64,000 nucleotides of DNA from Trogon surrucura (GCA_020746105.1 CM036618.1:1054001-1118000); one strand, 5' to 3'. Shown: positions 1-11,226, counted from the first letter of the stretch. Translations and numbers: made by a program. Notes: a model not told the origin generated them from the letters alone.

Positions 1-354
1 CGAAGCCCTGCATGTAAATTATCCGCTCCTGTTGTGTCCCAGACCAAAGACAATGCTCACCCCGCAGCCAGGATGGGTTTCTTTGGCTGCACCCCAGCAG
101 GCAGGAAGGAGCGATCAAGTGTTTTGGCCAAACGGGGTTTAATTACTCGCCATATTCGACTTTACCAAGGTCCTAAATCCATTTGAGCGAGTTGGGCGGG
201 CTGCACGCATGGATTTCACTCCCAGCCTCTGCCTCACCCCTGGGGAGATGAGTGATGAACTGTTTGGGCTTCCCAGCACACCCGACTACGGGCCCGGGAT
301 GCTGGACTTGAGAGAAAGCTCCACCAGCAGAACTTCTAACTGCCCCGTACTTAC
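1..354. other. HADHA intron 4, partial
   Basis: Sequence downstream of the exon 4 donor. I see no exon, RNA gene or repeat in it. Confidence 0.7.
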
Positions 355-488
355 TCGATATCTGCTCCGGCGATGAAAGAGCCCGGCTTTGAGGAGATGA
401 GGACGGCACTTCTGACAGCTTCATTGGCCCAGATCTCATTCATCACCTCGGTAAACTCTGCACTCAGCTGTTTGGATAGAGTGTTCAC
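355..488 (-). CDS. HADHA: HADHA coding exon 4
   Basis: 134 bases from a TTTCAG acceptor to a GTAAGTAC donor. It begins VNTLSKQL and ends SFIAGADI. The GAD segment is the conserved crotonase turn that helps build the oxyanion hole. It ends with two bases of a split codon, so the next exon lies to the left of the window. Confidence 0.95.
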
Positions 489-3400
489 CTGAAAGCAGCA
501 AATCAGCACCGTAAGGAGGGAGCCCAGAGAGGGTTTAACCTCAGATCAAGTACTGGATGCAATCTTTCTATCGTCACAAAACTTGCAGAAGACGACAGAT
601 TGACAACAAAAAGCCAAAGCCAACGGTACGGCTGAAGGGATTTTCCAAGGCAGTAGGAGCTGCAGCTCTACAGTCTTTCAAGATTTGTTTTTTGGGAAAA
701 AAAAAAGAATAACAAAAAACTAGGCCATCCAGGAATTCACCCAACAGCCAAACCATTGCTCGGCACAATTGCAAACGCTTCTGGGGCACTCAAATTGAGC
801 CCAGATTTGTCACAAAAGTTATTTCATCCTGTATCATAACACAGTGAGGGAAAAAACCCTCCAAGATTAAACCCTGCGGCAGGTCATCAATTATTACTCT
901 GTTATTAAGAAGTCCCTCCTTAAGCACGGCACCCGTGGGTTTGCGACCTCAAACACAGCTTTTAGGAGCTTTTAAGCTGTTTGTTTGGGGTTTTTTTATG
1001 TACATAAACAGACGCTTTTCTGAACCATCTTGAATCCAAGACCTTACTAAGATTCAGCAGTATCTGGTGCCAGTGCCCAGCACACCCCGAGTATTTCCAC
1101 GCGGCATTTTCAGCCGTCTCATTAAACACCCAAACGCTTGTTCTCCTGCTTTGCCACTTTGAAAGGCTTCAGGTTAAGAAAGTCCTTAAGTCTCAAATTA
1201 GAATTCTCAGTGCCTTCTCCACGCGACTGCTGTTAAGCACAGGCAGTTAAAACGGTACCTTTGAGTTTGGCGTGTGGAAGCGCACGACGGCAACATCCCC
1301 TTTGATGTCACAGCTCACGTGGGTTCTAGCTGGAAACAAAGAGGAACACGTTACCAGCTTACGCTCCGCGGGCTTCTAAGAAAGCGAACGAACTTGTATA
1401 GAAAAGGTTTACACTTACTCTGAAGTGCACTGGAGGTGGAGATGTTACGGCAGGCATAACCTAAAGAAAAGACGTTGGAGGTGTTAAAGAACAGCCAGCA
1501 GCCTCGGCTTAACTCTCCTTAGGAACGCACCCGCTCACCTTCCCCCAGCAGCTGAGGACTGAGTTTCAGAAAATCCCGAGCGCGAGTTTTGAGGCTCGAC
1601 CTGTGCCACCACCAGAGTTCAGCAGATTCCACACTACCCGAGTGACCCTTCACAGCCCCAACGGCGGCAGCGCCAAACTGGCAGCAAAAGAAATCAGAGC
1701 CTTCACCCCAAAGAGCTGACAAGAGTCGAAGCGGGAGGCACAGGGAGGGGTTTTTCCTTCAGTAGGCACAGTTTGACACGTCTCCCCACGCTAAACCCGA
1801 GACTTTGCTGCACTCTGGAGGGTTTCCAGCCTGCAGGTTCGCTTCTCCGCAAACCCAACGCAACTGCCCGGCAATGTGGCACCAGCCCAAGTACTGCTGC
1901 ACGGGTCACAAGCTGGACATCTGGTGAGGCACAAAGGACGCACACAAAATATTTATTCTCGCCTCCATCTCTTGCCAAACACTTGATCCATCTCCCACTG
2001 ATCACACAGACAAAGCCCTCCTAAAACTCTGACCAAGTTGTGTTCACAAGCAAAGGCCACTTCTCCGACTCGTAAATCCCAGTTTGTTTTTTTTTTTTTG
2101 AGATTCGATGATCTCTCGGTCCGTGAATGAACCACGAGGTCCACTCAAGCGACCTCGATCTCGACCGACTGGATCCTCTAAGGCAGATCTAGGCTGAACC
2201 TCCGCCAAAGCTGCTTTAAGCCTCGAGTCTAATAAAACCATGACTTCTTACGCTCATCCACAACTGGAATGCAGCCAACCAGAAACGCCAAGGAATTCGA
2301 TATTCCCGATTCCCAGCAGCGAGGCGGAAGCAAACCCAGCAGAGGGACGAGCAAACTCAAACCCTCCCCAACAGGTGCTTCCCCGGTGCCGCAGCCCCGT
2401 GACGGGGGCTCGGGGCCGGAGCTCCGCTGCACTTTGTCCCTTTTTCCACTTCGCCTCCGGCGCTGGCAGCGGGGCCCGACCTTTGCTCTCCATTCCCTGC
2501 GCCCGGGACGCGCGGCGAGACGCTGCGGGGATGGAAATTCCGCGTCAGGCCGTCCCGGCAAACAGGTTGGTGCCCGTGTGTGTGTGTGTGTGTCACGCGC
2601 CCCTAACGCCGTCTCATAAACAAAGAGAAAACTGGTTTCCACTCCAAAGGAGTTTTTGGACAATACCCGGGCCGTGATTGCTGCAGCCGACATTAATTTC
2701 CCCAAATTTTCTGTAGACAAAAGTCAGGAATTCTTGAAAATAAGCGTGGCCTGACAGCGACTTCTCCACTGACAGACGCTCTTTCGACGGCGGAATTTTA
2801 ACCCGATAAAAGCCACACGGCCCCACTCCTTTAGAAAGGAGGCAAGGACTGAGCTACCCTCGTGAACTCACTCACTTGGACCCCGTGTTGCTGCGCAGGG
2901 CCTGGCACAGCAGGGAGGGGAATGAAATCAGACCAAACTCAGCTAGAAGGCAAGCGATAACGCTTTTTTCCCCACACCCTCAGTCACAACATCGCCCTCC
3001 AAGGCTTAGGAAAACCAAAGCACTGACCATGTAGTAAAAACTGCATCACATACAGAACAAACGAAAGCAAAGAGTGAATGGCGTAATTAACCTCTTTTCA
3101 GCCTCTTCCTGGGGTCTGGTGTGCTCTCCACTTGCACATCAGTTCCCAGACAGACTGCTTCCACGAAAACCTCAAACCCTGAATTCCACTCTGCCTTTCA
3201 GGTGTGGAGTATCTTCTGTTCTTCAAACCAAAAGATATGAAGTAGGAAAAATAAACTGATAAGGGCATGACTGAACACATCTCACTACATTTTAATACAA
3301 ACTCCTTTGGGAAAGACACTGTCATTCTGCTTACTATTTGAGCGAGTTTCCTTTTTAGTCCGACAACACTTGATTTCAGAGCTCAGAATACTCGTGGGCA

Positions 3401-6400
3401 ACACACCTAAAAACTAAAAAGCACGTTCCCTCGGTCACAGCACATCTGCTTTAGGCACCGACTCGTTCAGCAGCACGAAGGCAACCTGCCAAGACCAGAG
3501 CCAGAAAAATCCTCCTTCAAAACACTGAAGGAAGCAGCAGCCGGCCAGACACACGCTTCCTCCATTTCGCTGACATTCGCTCTGGAATTAAAAAGCCTTA
3601 AATATCGACTCCATTTCCACTATTTCACTCACTGCAATTAAAAGACCAGCAAGAAACGGGGACACCAGTGCTTCAGCTGGCAGAGAACAGACGCCACCCC
3701 TTTCCCACAGCCCAGCCAGGACCCGTTTCTTCCACTTTCTCTTTCCTCTGTTATTTCCCCGACGCTTCCCCGCCCAGCGCTTCCCCTTCTGCTCACCCGC
3801 GCCGCGCGAAGTGGAAACAGCATCCATGGACGGTCCTGGACAGAAAAACCACCTTCTTGCAGCCCTGGAGCAAGCCAAGCACCAGCAGAAGGACCTGGCT
3901 GAAGCTCAGGACGAGCGCCCGCGCTTGCAGCCCGTCCCCGCGAACGCCGAGCTGCCGGGTGGGAAAGCTCTGCCCAAGTGAATTTCCCTATCCCCTCCGG
4001 GATCCTGCTCGCGGGCGGCATGTGGCTCAGCAGGCAGGGCCTGCTCTCGAGCTCACCCTGCCTTCTGCACGTCTGTCAGCCCGCCCCACTGAGGTCTGCA
4101 TCCAGTTTGACAGGCGCTTCGTTAGGGTAGAACGATGCTGTTAATTAACGATGAGTGGCAGCATCCCCACGGCAGCTCTGGGATCGTCTGTGACGAAGAA
4201 CGTTGCCAAGTATAACCAAAACCAGCTACTGGAGTTACCACAGCTCTGCTTGTTGTTGCAGCACCTCGCTCCTGGAGCGACCGGCTCGCGTACGAACTCG
4301 CTCCACGTAAGACAGGTATCGGGCTTAAACAAAACGCTGCGAGATTTCAGGCCAACATCAGTACAAGACCCTGAGACTCTTCAAAGAGCAGAAGCAAGAA
4401 CTGGATTCTGACGCCTCTGAGCCTTCCTAGGGGAGCCTGGTGACTCTTTGCTTTGGGAGCTCTGCAAGGAAGCTCCACAGCCCAGCGCTGGGAAGAGGCA
4501 GGGGAGTGCCAAAGTGCTGTCCAGGTCGGTAAAGGAGGACGAGTGAACGGCCAAGATGCCCGTGTGCCAAAACAAAGACAGACTGGGGGGCACCCAGAGA
4601 TGATAACAGACCTAGAGGTGTTCTCCCCACCCACATGGGGACACCCCCTTCCTGCAGATATGCCTTCACACGCGGAGGACAGCCCTTGCATCCAGACACC
4701 CAAGGACGTGGGGACGTTTCTCCCCCAACAAACCTCCCAGGCATGCACACAGCAGCATCGGGGACATGTGTCAAGACATAAGGACATTCTCTCCCTGGGG
4801 ATCAGCTCACGTGCTGGGGACAAACCTGCGCCCCCTGCCCACGCAAGGTCACGGGGACTGCCCAGAGCCACACACAGGTTCCCAAATGGGCTGATGTGTC
4901 AGGACACAGGGACCGCAGCTGGGCTCACGGTGAGAGCATCTCCCCCTGTGGGGCACTGGCACACCCCCAGCGGCCCCCAGGATGCAGATGCATGATCCCC
5001 CGCCCCAGGGAAACCTTTGGGGGAGTATTAGGGATATGACGGGGATTCACAGGCCGTAGGGACAACACCCTCCCGTGGGACACACGCACAGAGGGACACC
5101 TTGGTGGTAGCACACCCCACAATGCACAGCAGCCCCTACCCCCAGCAGCCCCCCTGAACCCAGAACATTCCTCCCAAACCCCTCAGTAGCCCTCCAACCC
5201 CCTCAGCAGCCCCCCTAAACCCTCAGAGCTGCCCTCCCACCGAACAGCAGCCTCTCCTCACCTCCTCAGCAGCCCCTCTAAACCCCCACAGGAGCACCCC
5301 CAACCAAGCAGCAGCTCCCACAACCTCACAGCAGCTCCCCCCACCACTCCAGAAGCACCCCCAACCTCCACAGCAGCCCCTTAACTGAGCAGCAGCTCCT
5401 CTGACCTCCACAGGAGGCCCCCCAACCACTGCAAACACACCCCTAACCTCCACAGCAGCCCCCCAACCACCTCAAACACACCCCTAACCTCCATAGCAGC
5501 CCCCCAACCACCTCAAACACACCCCTAACCTCCACAGCAGCCCCCCAAACACATCCCTAACCTCCATAGCACCCCCCAACCATCTCAAACACACCCCTAA
5601 TCTCCACAGCAGCCCCCCAAACACACCCCTAACCTCCACAGCAGCCCCCCAACCACCTCAAACACACCCCTAACCTTCGCAGGACCCCCCCAAACACACC
5701 CCTAACCTCCATAGCAGCCCCTCAACCACCCCAGACACACCCCTAAACTCCACAGCAGCCCCCCAACCACCTCAAACACACCCCTAACCTCCATAGCAGC
5801 CCCCCCAACCACCTCAAACACACCCCTAACCTTCACAGCAGCCCCCCAACCACCCCAAAGGCACTCCTAATCTCCACAGGAGCCCCCCCAGACACACCCC
5901 TAACCTCCGCAGCAGCCCCACAACCACCCCAGACACACCCCTAACCTCTGCAGGAGCCCCCCAACCACCTCAAACACACCCCTAACCTCCACAGCAGCCC
6001 CCCAACCACCTCAAACACACCCCTAACCTCCATAGCAGCCCCCCAACCACCTCAAACACACCCCTAACCTCCACAGCAGCCCCCCAAACACATCCCTAAC
6101 CTCCATAGCACCCCCCAACCATCTCAAACACACCCCTAACCTCCACAGCAGCCCCCCAAACACACCCCTAACCTCCACAGCAGCCCCCCAACCACCTCAA
6201 ACACACCCCTAACCTTCGCAGGAGCCCCCCAAACACACCCCTAACCTCCGCAGCAGCCCCTCAACCACCCCAGACACACCCCTAAACTCCACAGCAGCCC
6301 CCCAACCACCTCAAACACACCCCTAACCTCCATAGCAGCCCCCCAACCACCTCAAACACACCCCTAACCTCCACAGCAGCCCCCCAACCACCCCAAAGGC

Positions 6401-7655
6401 ACTCCTAATCTCCACAGGAGCCCCCCCAGACACACCCCTAACCTCCGCAGCAGCCCCACAACCACCCCAGACACACCCCTAACCTCTGCAGGAGCCCCCC
6501 AACCACCTCAAACACACCCCTAACCTCCACAGCAGCCCCCCAACCACCTCAAACACACCCCTAACCTCCATAGCAGCCCCCCAACCACCTCAAACACACC
6601 CCTAACCTCCACAGCAGCCCCCCAAACACATCCCTAACCTCCATAGCACCCCCCAACCATCTCAAACACACCCCTAACCTCCACAGCAGCCCCCCAAACA
6701 CACCCCTAACCTCCACAGCAGCCCCCCAACCACCTCAAACACACCCCTAACCTTCGCAGGAGCCCCCCAAACACACCCCTAACCTCCGCAGCAGCCCCTC
6801 AACCACCCCAGACACACCCCTAAACTCCACAGCAGCCCCCCAACCACCTCAAACACACCCCTAACCTCCATAGCAGCCCCCCAACCACCTCAAACACATC
6901 CCTAACCTTCACAGCAGCCCCCCAACCACCCCAAAGGCACTCCTAATCTCCACAGGAGCCCCCCCAGACACACCCCTGACCTCCACAGCAGCCCCCCAAC
7001 CACCTCAAACACACCCCTAACCTCCACAGCAGCCCCCCAACAACCTCAAACACACCCCTAACCTTCGCAGGAGCCCCCCAAAAGCACCCCTAACCTCCGC
7101 AGCAGCCCCCAAAACACCCTAAAGGCACTCCTAACCTCCACAGGAGCCCCCTCAGGCACACCCCTAACCTCCGCAGCAGCCCCCCAACCCCCTAGACACA
7201 CCCCTGACCTCCATAGCAGCCCCTCCAACCACCCCAGAGGCACTCCTAACCCCCACAGCAGCCCCCCAACCAGAGAGCAGCCCCCCCAAGAGCTCCCCAT
7301 AGTCCCCCCAGCTGTCCCCTCACACCCCACAGGCCCCCCTGCCCCGTTCCTCACTAACACCCCGTTCTCCGGAGCCCTCCCCTGTGCTGGCAGAGGAGGC
7401 CGCCCGCCCCCTGCCCCCTGCCCCCTTCCCCGCCCGGGACCCCCTCACGCCCGGATTTCTACACCACCCCCCCCCTTGCCAAGGGACCGCGCCCATTCCC
7501 CCTCCGCGCCCGCCCCGCTCCGCCACGGGAGGCGGCAGCGGCGTCCCCGGAGGCCCCGTCTCACCGGCGGGGGGCCGGTGGTGCCGCAGGGGCCGGTGTC
7601 TGTGGGCGGCCGCGAACCGGCCGAGGCTACCGACGGCCCGCACCGCCGCCGCCAT
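355..7655 (-). CDS. HADHA: HADHA, trifunctional protein alpha subunit, 5' part (coding exons 1-4)
   Basis: Coding exons 7565-7655, 1419-1460, 1259-1329 and 355-488 on the - strand join in frame with GT/AG boundaries: 338 coding bases, 112 codons plus two bases. The gene continues off the left edge. HADHA is the mitochondrial alpha subunit of the trifunctional protein, supplying long-chain enoyl-CoA hydratase and 3-hydroxyacyl-CoA dehydrogenase activities in beta-oxidation. The N-terminus ([10 protein letters not shown]) is Arg-rich without acids, as expected for a matrix targeting peptide. It is followed by the short GYACRN segment, KGDVAVVR at the start of the crotonase fold, and FIAGADI, the crotonase oxyanion-hole segment. 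Start chosen at the first ATG in the CpG island, matching the family length. It is head to head with HADHB, its obligate partner. The extremely compact first exons and a 6.1-kb first intron carrying a minisatellite are the notable features. Confidence 0.95.
489..1258. other. HADHA intron 3
   Basis: A 770-bp intron with ordinary composition and short A and T runs. No coding or repeat signal recognised. Confidence 0.8.
1259..1329 (-). CDS. HADHA: HADHA coding exon 3
   Basis: Seventy-one bases between a TTTCCAG acceptor and a GTACCG donor. It encodes TRTHV followed by [15 protein letters not shown], the first beta strand of the enoyl-CoA hydratase (crotonase) domain. Confidence 0.93.
1419..1460 (-). 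CDS. HADHA: HADHA coding exon 2
   Basis: Forty-two bases between a TTTAG acceptor (1461) and a GTAAGTG donor (1418). It encodes [14 protein letters not shown], recognisably the end of the HADHA presequence region. Phase 1 in, phase 1 out. Confidence 0.9.
1461..5129. other. HADHA intron 1, distal part
   Basis: Non-coding stretch between exon 2 and the C-rich minisatellite. It holds a short TG microsatellite at about 2576-2592 and a GC-richer patch at about 2350-2560. From about 4600 to 5120 there is degenerate purine-pyrimidine repetition of the form GGGGACA/GGACACA. Several open frames occur on both strands, but none resembles a known protein or has splice support. Confidence 0.6.
2576..2592 (+). 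repeat. TG microsatellite
   Basis: About eight TG dinucleotides (TGTGTGTGTGTGTGTGT) in HADHA intron 1. Confidence 0.85.
5130..7320 (+). repeat. C-rich 41-bp minisatellite in HADHA intron 1
   Basis: About 2.2 kb of tandem units with a 41-bp period. A typical unit reads cccctaacctccacagcagc followed by cccccaaccacctcaaacac plus one base; successive CCCTAACCT cores are at 5441 and 5482. The 5130-5440 and 7080-7320 ends are more degenerate. Variants such as CATAGCACC, CTTCGCAGGA and CCCAAAGGCACTCC recur in a fixed order, giving a higher-order repeat of about 538 bp. The array sits in HADHA intron 1 just downstream of exon 1, so the HADHA transcript of it is G-rich. Confidence 0.95.
7565..7655 (-). 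CDS. HADHA: HADHA coding exon 1
   Basis: Ninety-one coding bases from the ATG at 7655 (CAT on the + strand at 7653-7655) to a GTGAGA donor at 7564. It encodes about 30 residues rich in Arg, His and Ala with no acidic residues, a mitochondrial presequence. It ends in phase 1, compatible with exon 2. Confidence 0.88.
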
Positions 7656-7829
7656 CTGCCCCGCGCGCGAGGTCGAATGAGGGAGAGGCCGCCCGGGCCG
7701 GGGGCCTCGGCCCCTTCGCCTCCCCGCCACCGCCCCGCCCTCGCGGCTGCCCCGCGCGCTGCCCGCCCGCCCCGCCGCCTCCTTCCCGTCCCCTCCGTTC
7801 CCCCCGCCTCACCGCCGCGTGGCGGGTGT

Positions 7830-8014
7830 TTGCGGTGCGTACGCGGCTTGCGGGAGGGAAGCGGGAGAGCGCGGGGAAGGGGCGGCGGAGAGGGCGGTTT
7901 CCCTCCGGCGGCGCGTGGGGCAGGCCGGAGGGCGGGAAGGGCGCGGGGTCCTTCCTGAGTGGCGGCGCGGCGGGAGGACGGACGGGCGGGCGGTGCGGGC
8001 CGGGCCGGGCCGGG
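7830..8014 (+). other. HADHB: Possible HADHB non-coding exon 1
   Basis: GC-rich segment between the divergent promoter and the G-rich repeat, ending at a plausible GTGAGG donor (8015). The first coding exon starts at 12066 or 12074, so at least one upstream 5'UTR exon is needed. The exact transcription start and donor cannot be fixed from sequence alone. Confidence 0.35.
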
Positions 8015-8101
8015 GTGAGGTGAGGGGGAGGAGGGGGCTGAGGGGAGGGGCGGCAGCGCCGGGGCTGGGGGTGTCTGTCTGTGTCTGTGTGTGTGTGTTG
8101 G

Positions 8102-8165
8102 GGGGTAATCGGTCTCCCCCGAAAGGAGAAGGTGGTGAGTTGTGGGCGCGGGGGGCGGAGGGGGC
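8102..8165 (+). repeat. Left flanking copy of a direct repeat around the G-rich array
   Basis: This segment (GGTAATCGGTCTCCCCCGAA, then AGGAGAAGG, GTGAGTTGTGG) is repeated with changes at 10282-10345 on the other side of the minisatellite, in the same orientation. Confidence 0.75.
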
Positions 8166-8194
8166 TGAGGGGAGGGGCGGCAGCGGCTGAGGGG

Positions 8195-10280
8195 GGGGGG
8201 TGATGTGTGTATTTGGGGGGATTATGTGTGTATTTGGGGGGTATTTGTGTATTTGGGGGAGGTTATGTGTGTAGTTATGGGGTATTTGTGTATTTGGGGG
8301 AGGTGATGTGTGTATTTGTGGGTTATTTGTGTATTTGGGGGAGGTGATGTGTGTATTTGTGGGGTATTTGTGTATTTGGGGGAGGTTATGTGTGTATTTG
8401 GGGGGCATTTGTGTATTTGGGGGGGGTTATGTGTGTATTTGGGGGGGGTGATGTGTGTCTTTGGGGGGGGTATTTGTGTATTTGGGGGGGGATTATGTGT
8501 GTATTTGTGGGGTATTTGTGTATTTGGGGGAGGTGATGTGTGTATTTGTGGGGTATTTGTGTATTTGGGGGAGGTGATGTGTGTATTTGTGGGGTATTTG
8601 TGTATTTGGGGGGGGGTGATGTGTGTATTTGGGGGGTATTTGTGTATTTGGGGGGGATTATGTGTGTATTTGTGGGGTATTTGTGTATTTGGGGGGGGTT
8701 ATGTGTGTATTTGGGGGGGGTGATGTGTGTATTTGTGGGGCATTTGTGTATTTGGGGGGGTGATGTGTGTATTTGTGGGGTATTTGTGTATTTGGGGGGG
8801 ATTATGTGTGTATTTGTGGGGTATTTGTGTATTTGGGGGAGGTGATGTGTGTATTTGGGGGGGTATTTGTGTATTTGGGGGGGTGATGTGTGTATTTGGG
8901 GGGGTATTTGTGTATTTGGGGGAGGTTATGTGTGTATTTGGGCGGGGCCTCTGTGTGTATTGGGGGTGTTATGTGTGTATTGGGGGTATTTGTGCATTTA
9001 GGGGGGGTTATGTGTGTATTTGGGGGGGTATTTGTGTATTTGGGGGGGATTATGTGTGTATTTGTGGGGTATTTGTGTATTTGGGGGAGGTTATGTGTGT
9101 ATTGGGGGTATTTGTGTATTTGGGGGGGGTGATGTGTGTATTTGTGGGGTATTTGTGTATTTGGGGGAGGTTATGTGTGTATTTGGGGGGGTATTTGTGT
9201 ATTTGGGGGAGGTTATGTGTGTATTTGTGGGGTATTTGTGTATTTGGGGGAGGTTATGTGTGTATTTGTGGGGTATTTGTGTATTTGGGGGAGGTGATGT
9301 GTGTATTTGTGGGGCATTTGTGTATTTGGGGGAGGTGATGTGTGTATTTGTGGGGTATTTGTGTATTTGGAGGGGGTGATGTGTGTATTTTGGGGGGTAT
9401 TTGTGTATTTGGGGGGGATTATGTGTGTATTTGTGGGGTATTTGTGTATTTGAGGGGGATTATGTGTGTATTTGGGGGGTATTTGTGTATTTGGGGGGGG
9501 GTGATGTGTGTATTTGGGGGGGTATTTGTGTATTTGGGGGAGGTTATGTGTGTATTTGGGGGGGGGCCTCTGTGTGTATTGGGGGTGTTATGTGTGTATT
9601 TGGGGTATTTGTGTATTTAGGGGGGGTTATGTGTGTATTTGTGGGGTATTTTTGTATTTGGGGGGGGTGATGTGTGTATTTGGGGGGTATTTGTGTATTT
9701 GGGGGAGCTTATGTGTGTATTTGGGGGGGGGGGGCCTGTGTGTGTATTGGGGATGTTATGTGTGTATTGGGGGTATTTGTGTATTTAGGGGGGTGATGTG
9801 TGTATTTGGGGGGGTATTTGTGTATTTGGGGGAGGTTATGTGTGTATTTGGGGGGGGCCTCTGTGTGTATTGGGGGTGTTATGTGTGTATTGGGGGTATT
9901 TGTGTATTTAGGGGGGGTTATGTGTGTATTTGGGGGGGTATTTGTGTATTTGGGGGAGCTTATGTGTGTGTATTGGGGGAAATACGTGTGTGTTGGGGGG
10001 ATATTTGTGTATTTGGGCGGGGTATGTGTATTTTAGGGGGGTGTATGTGTGTGTTGGGGGGGGATCTGTGTGTATTGGGGGGAATATGTGTGTGTTCGGG
10101 GGTATTTGTGTATTTGGGCAGGGTCCGTGTGTGTTGGGGGGGTCCGTGTGTGTTGGGGGGGTCTGTGTGTGCTGGGGGGGGGGGTCTGTGTGTGCTGGGG
10201 GGGGGTCTGTGTGTGCTGGGGGGGAGGTCTGTGTGTGCTGGGGGTTATTTATGTATTTGGGAGGGTCTGTGTGTGTTGGG
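8195..10280 (+). repeat. G-rich 41-bp minisatellite in HADHB intron 1
   Basis: About fifty tandem units with a 41-bp spacing (AGGTGATGTG at 8301 and 8342, AGGTTATG at 8383), varying by G-run length. A unit is made of two half-units, each ending in TATTTG plus four to nine G. The last 250 bp drift into TGTGTGTTGGGGGG variants. Long open frames on the + strand that repeat Cys-Val-Phe-Gly words are a by-product of the repeat and not genes. The closely spaced G runs on the HADHB sense strand can form G-quadruplexes. Confidence 0.95.
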
Positions 10281-10281
10281 G

Positions 10282-10345
10282 GGTGATCAGTCTCTCCCGA
10301 AAGGAGGAGACCGTGAATTGTGGTTGCGGCTGAGGCAGGAGGGGG
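10282..10345 (+). repeat. Right flanking copy of the direct repeat around the G-rich array
   Basis: Diverged copy of 8102-8165 (GGTGATCAGTCTCTCCCGAA, then AGGAGGAG, GTGAATTGTGG), followed by a G-rich tract like that after the left copy. Confidence 0.75.
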
Positions 10346-10537
10346 TGTTGCTTAGTTTTGGTGTGTTTTGGGGGGTTTCTTGCTCATTTGTTAGCGTTGG
10401 GGGGTTGTTGCTTAATATCGGGGGGGGTATTATTGCTTAATACCTGGTGCGGGCGTGCACGTGGTGCGGGGTTCGCCCGTCCCAGTCAGCTCTGGGCTGT
10501 GCGGGAGGCGAGGAGCAGGTTTTGGGGGGTGCAAGGG
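10346..10537. other. HADHB intron 1 after the minisatellite
   Basis: G- and T-rich unique sequence with a short internal repeat (TTGCTTAATA at about 10410 and 10433). No gene seen. Confidence 0.6.
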
Positions 10538-10712
10538 GACTCAGAGTCCTCGAATGGTTTGGGTGGGAAGGGATCGAAAGACCGTCTTGCTCCAACCCCC
10601 TGCCCTGGGCAGGGACCCCTCCCACCAGCCCGGCTTGCTCCAAGCCCCGTCCAGCCTGGCCTGGAACGTTTCCCAGGGATGAGACATCCCCAGCTCCCTT
10701 CCCTGGGTTGTG
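10538..10712 (-). mobile_element. CR1 LINE 3' fragment
   Basis: Reverse-oriented CR1 3' end: GAATGGTTTGGGTGGGAAGG at its start, then GCCCTGGGCAGGGACCCCTC. It lacks the terminal octamer repeats. Confidence 0.85.
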
Positions 10713-11051
10713 AAAGAAGCGGGTGGGTGTGGGTGTACGTGGAAGGTGTCACGGTGCGTACAAGGGTCAGGGGTGTTTGTGTGTGTGTGGAGAGAGACGG
10801 GGCAGGGATCGGAGGGCTCTGGAAGGAGTGGATGTCGTGTAGGGCTGCCTCTGCGAGGGGAGCAGCTGAAAACGTGGGGGATGTAGTGCTGGTGGTGGTG
10901 GGGGATGAGGTGGGTGAGTGAGTTGGGGTGAGGGTGTGAGTCCAGCTGGGATACCTGGGGAGGAACCGTTCTGTCCGTCGGGCAGGGGAGACTTAGAGAA
11001 GTTTTGGAGTGTGCGGGGATCTGAGCACAGGTGGAGGAGGAGCAGAGAAGG

Positions 11052-11226
11052 ATTACAGGCTGCCCAGAGAGGTTGTGGAGTCTCCTTCTCTGGAGACATT
11101 CAAGACCCGCCTGGACACGTTCCTGTGTAGCATTATCGAGGCGTTCCTGCTCTGGCAGGGGGATTGGACTGGATGATCTTTCGAGGTCCCTTCCAATCCC
11201 TGACATTCTGTGATTCTGTGATTCTA
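11052..11226 (+). mobile_element. CR1 LINE 3' fragment
   Basis: Forward CR1 3' end (AGGCTGCCCAGAGAGGTTGT, GGATTGGACTGGATGATCTT) with the terminal TGATTCTGTGATTCT tail. Confidence 0.92.

Larger units (their letters stand above)
7390..8060. promoter_or_regulatory. CpG island and bidirectional HADHA/HADHB promoter
   Basis: Very GC- and CpG-rich block between the divergent genes. It includes HADHA exon 1 and GC-box-like runs (for example CCGCCCCGCC near 7728), and I see no TATA box. The HADHA start codon is at 7655 on the - strand. HADHB transcription must start to the right, probably around 7.8-7.9 kb. A shared divergent promoter for these two genes is established in mammals; its presence here is inferred from arrangement and composition. 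Confidence 0.85.

Noticed and set aside
5440..7080. Interstitial telomere because of recurring CCCCTAACC
   Set aside because: The hexamer occurs once per 41-bp unit and is never tandem.
5130..7320. CRISPR-like array of direct repeats
   Set aside because: Units are contiguous variants of one 41-bp sequence with no unique spacers, in an intron of a bird gene: a minisatellite.
8310..10440. Long + strand open frames encoding repeated Cys-Val-Phe-Gly-Gly words, up to 310 codons
   Set aside because: They are translations of the 41-bp G-rich minisatellite, open in several frames because the repeat lacks stops. No start context, splice or family support.
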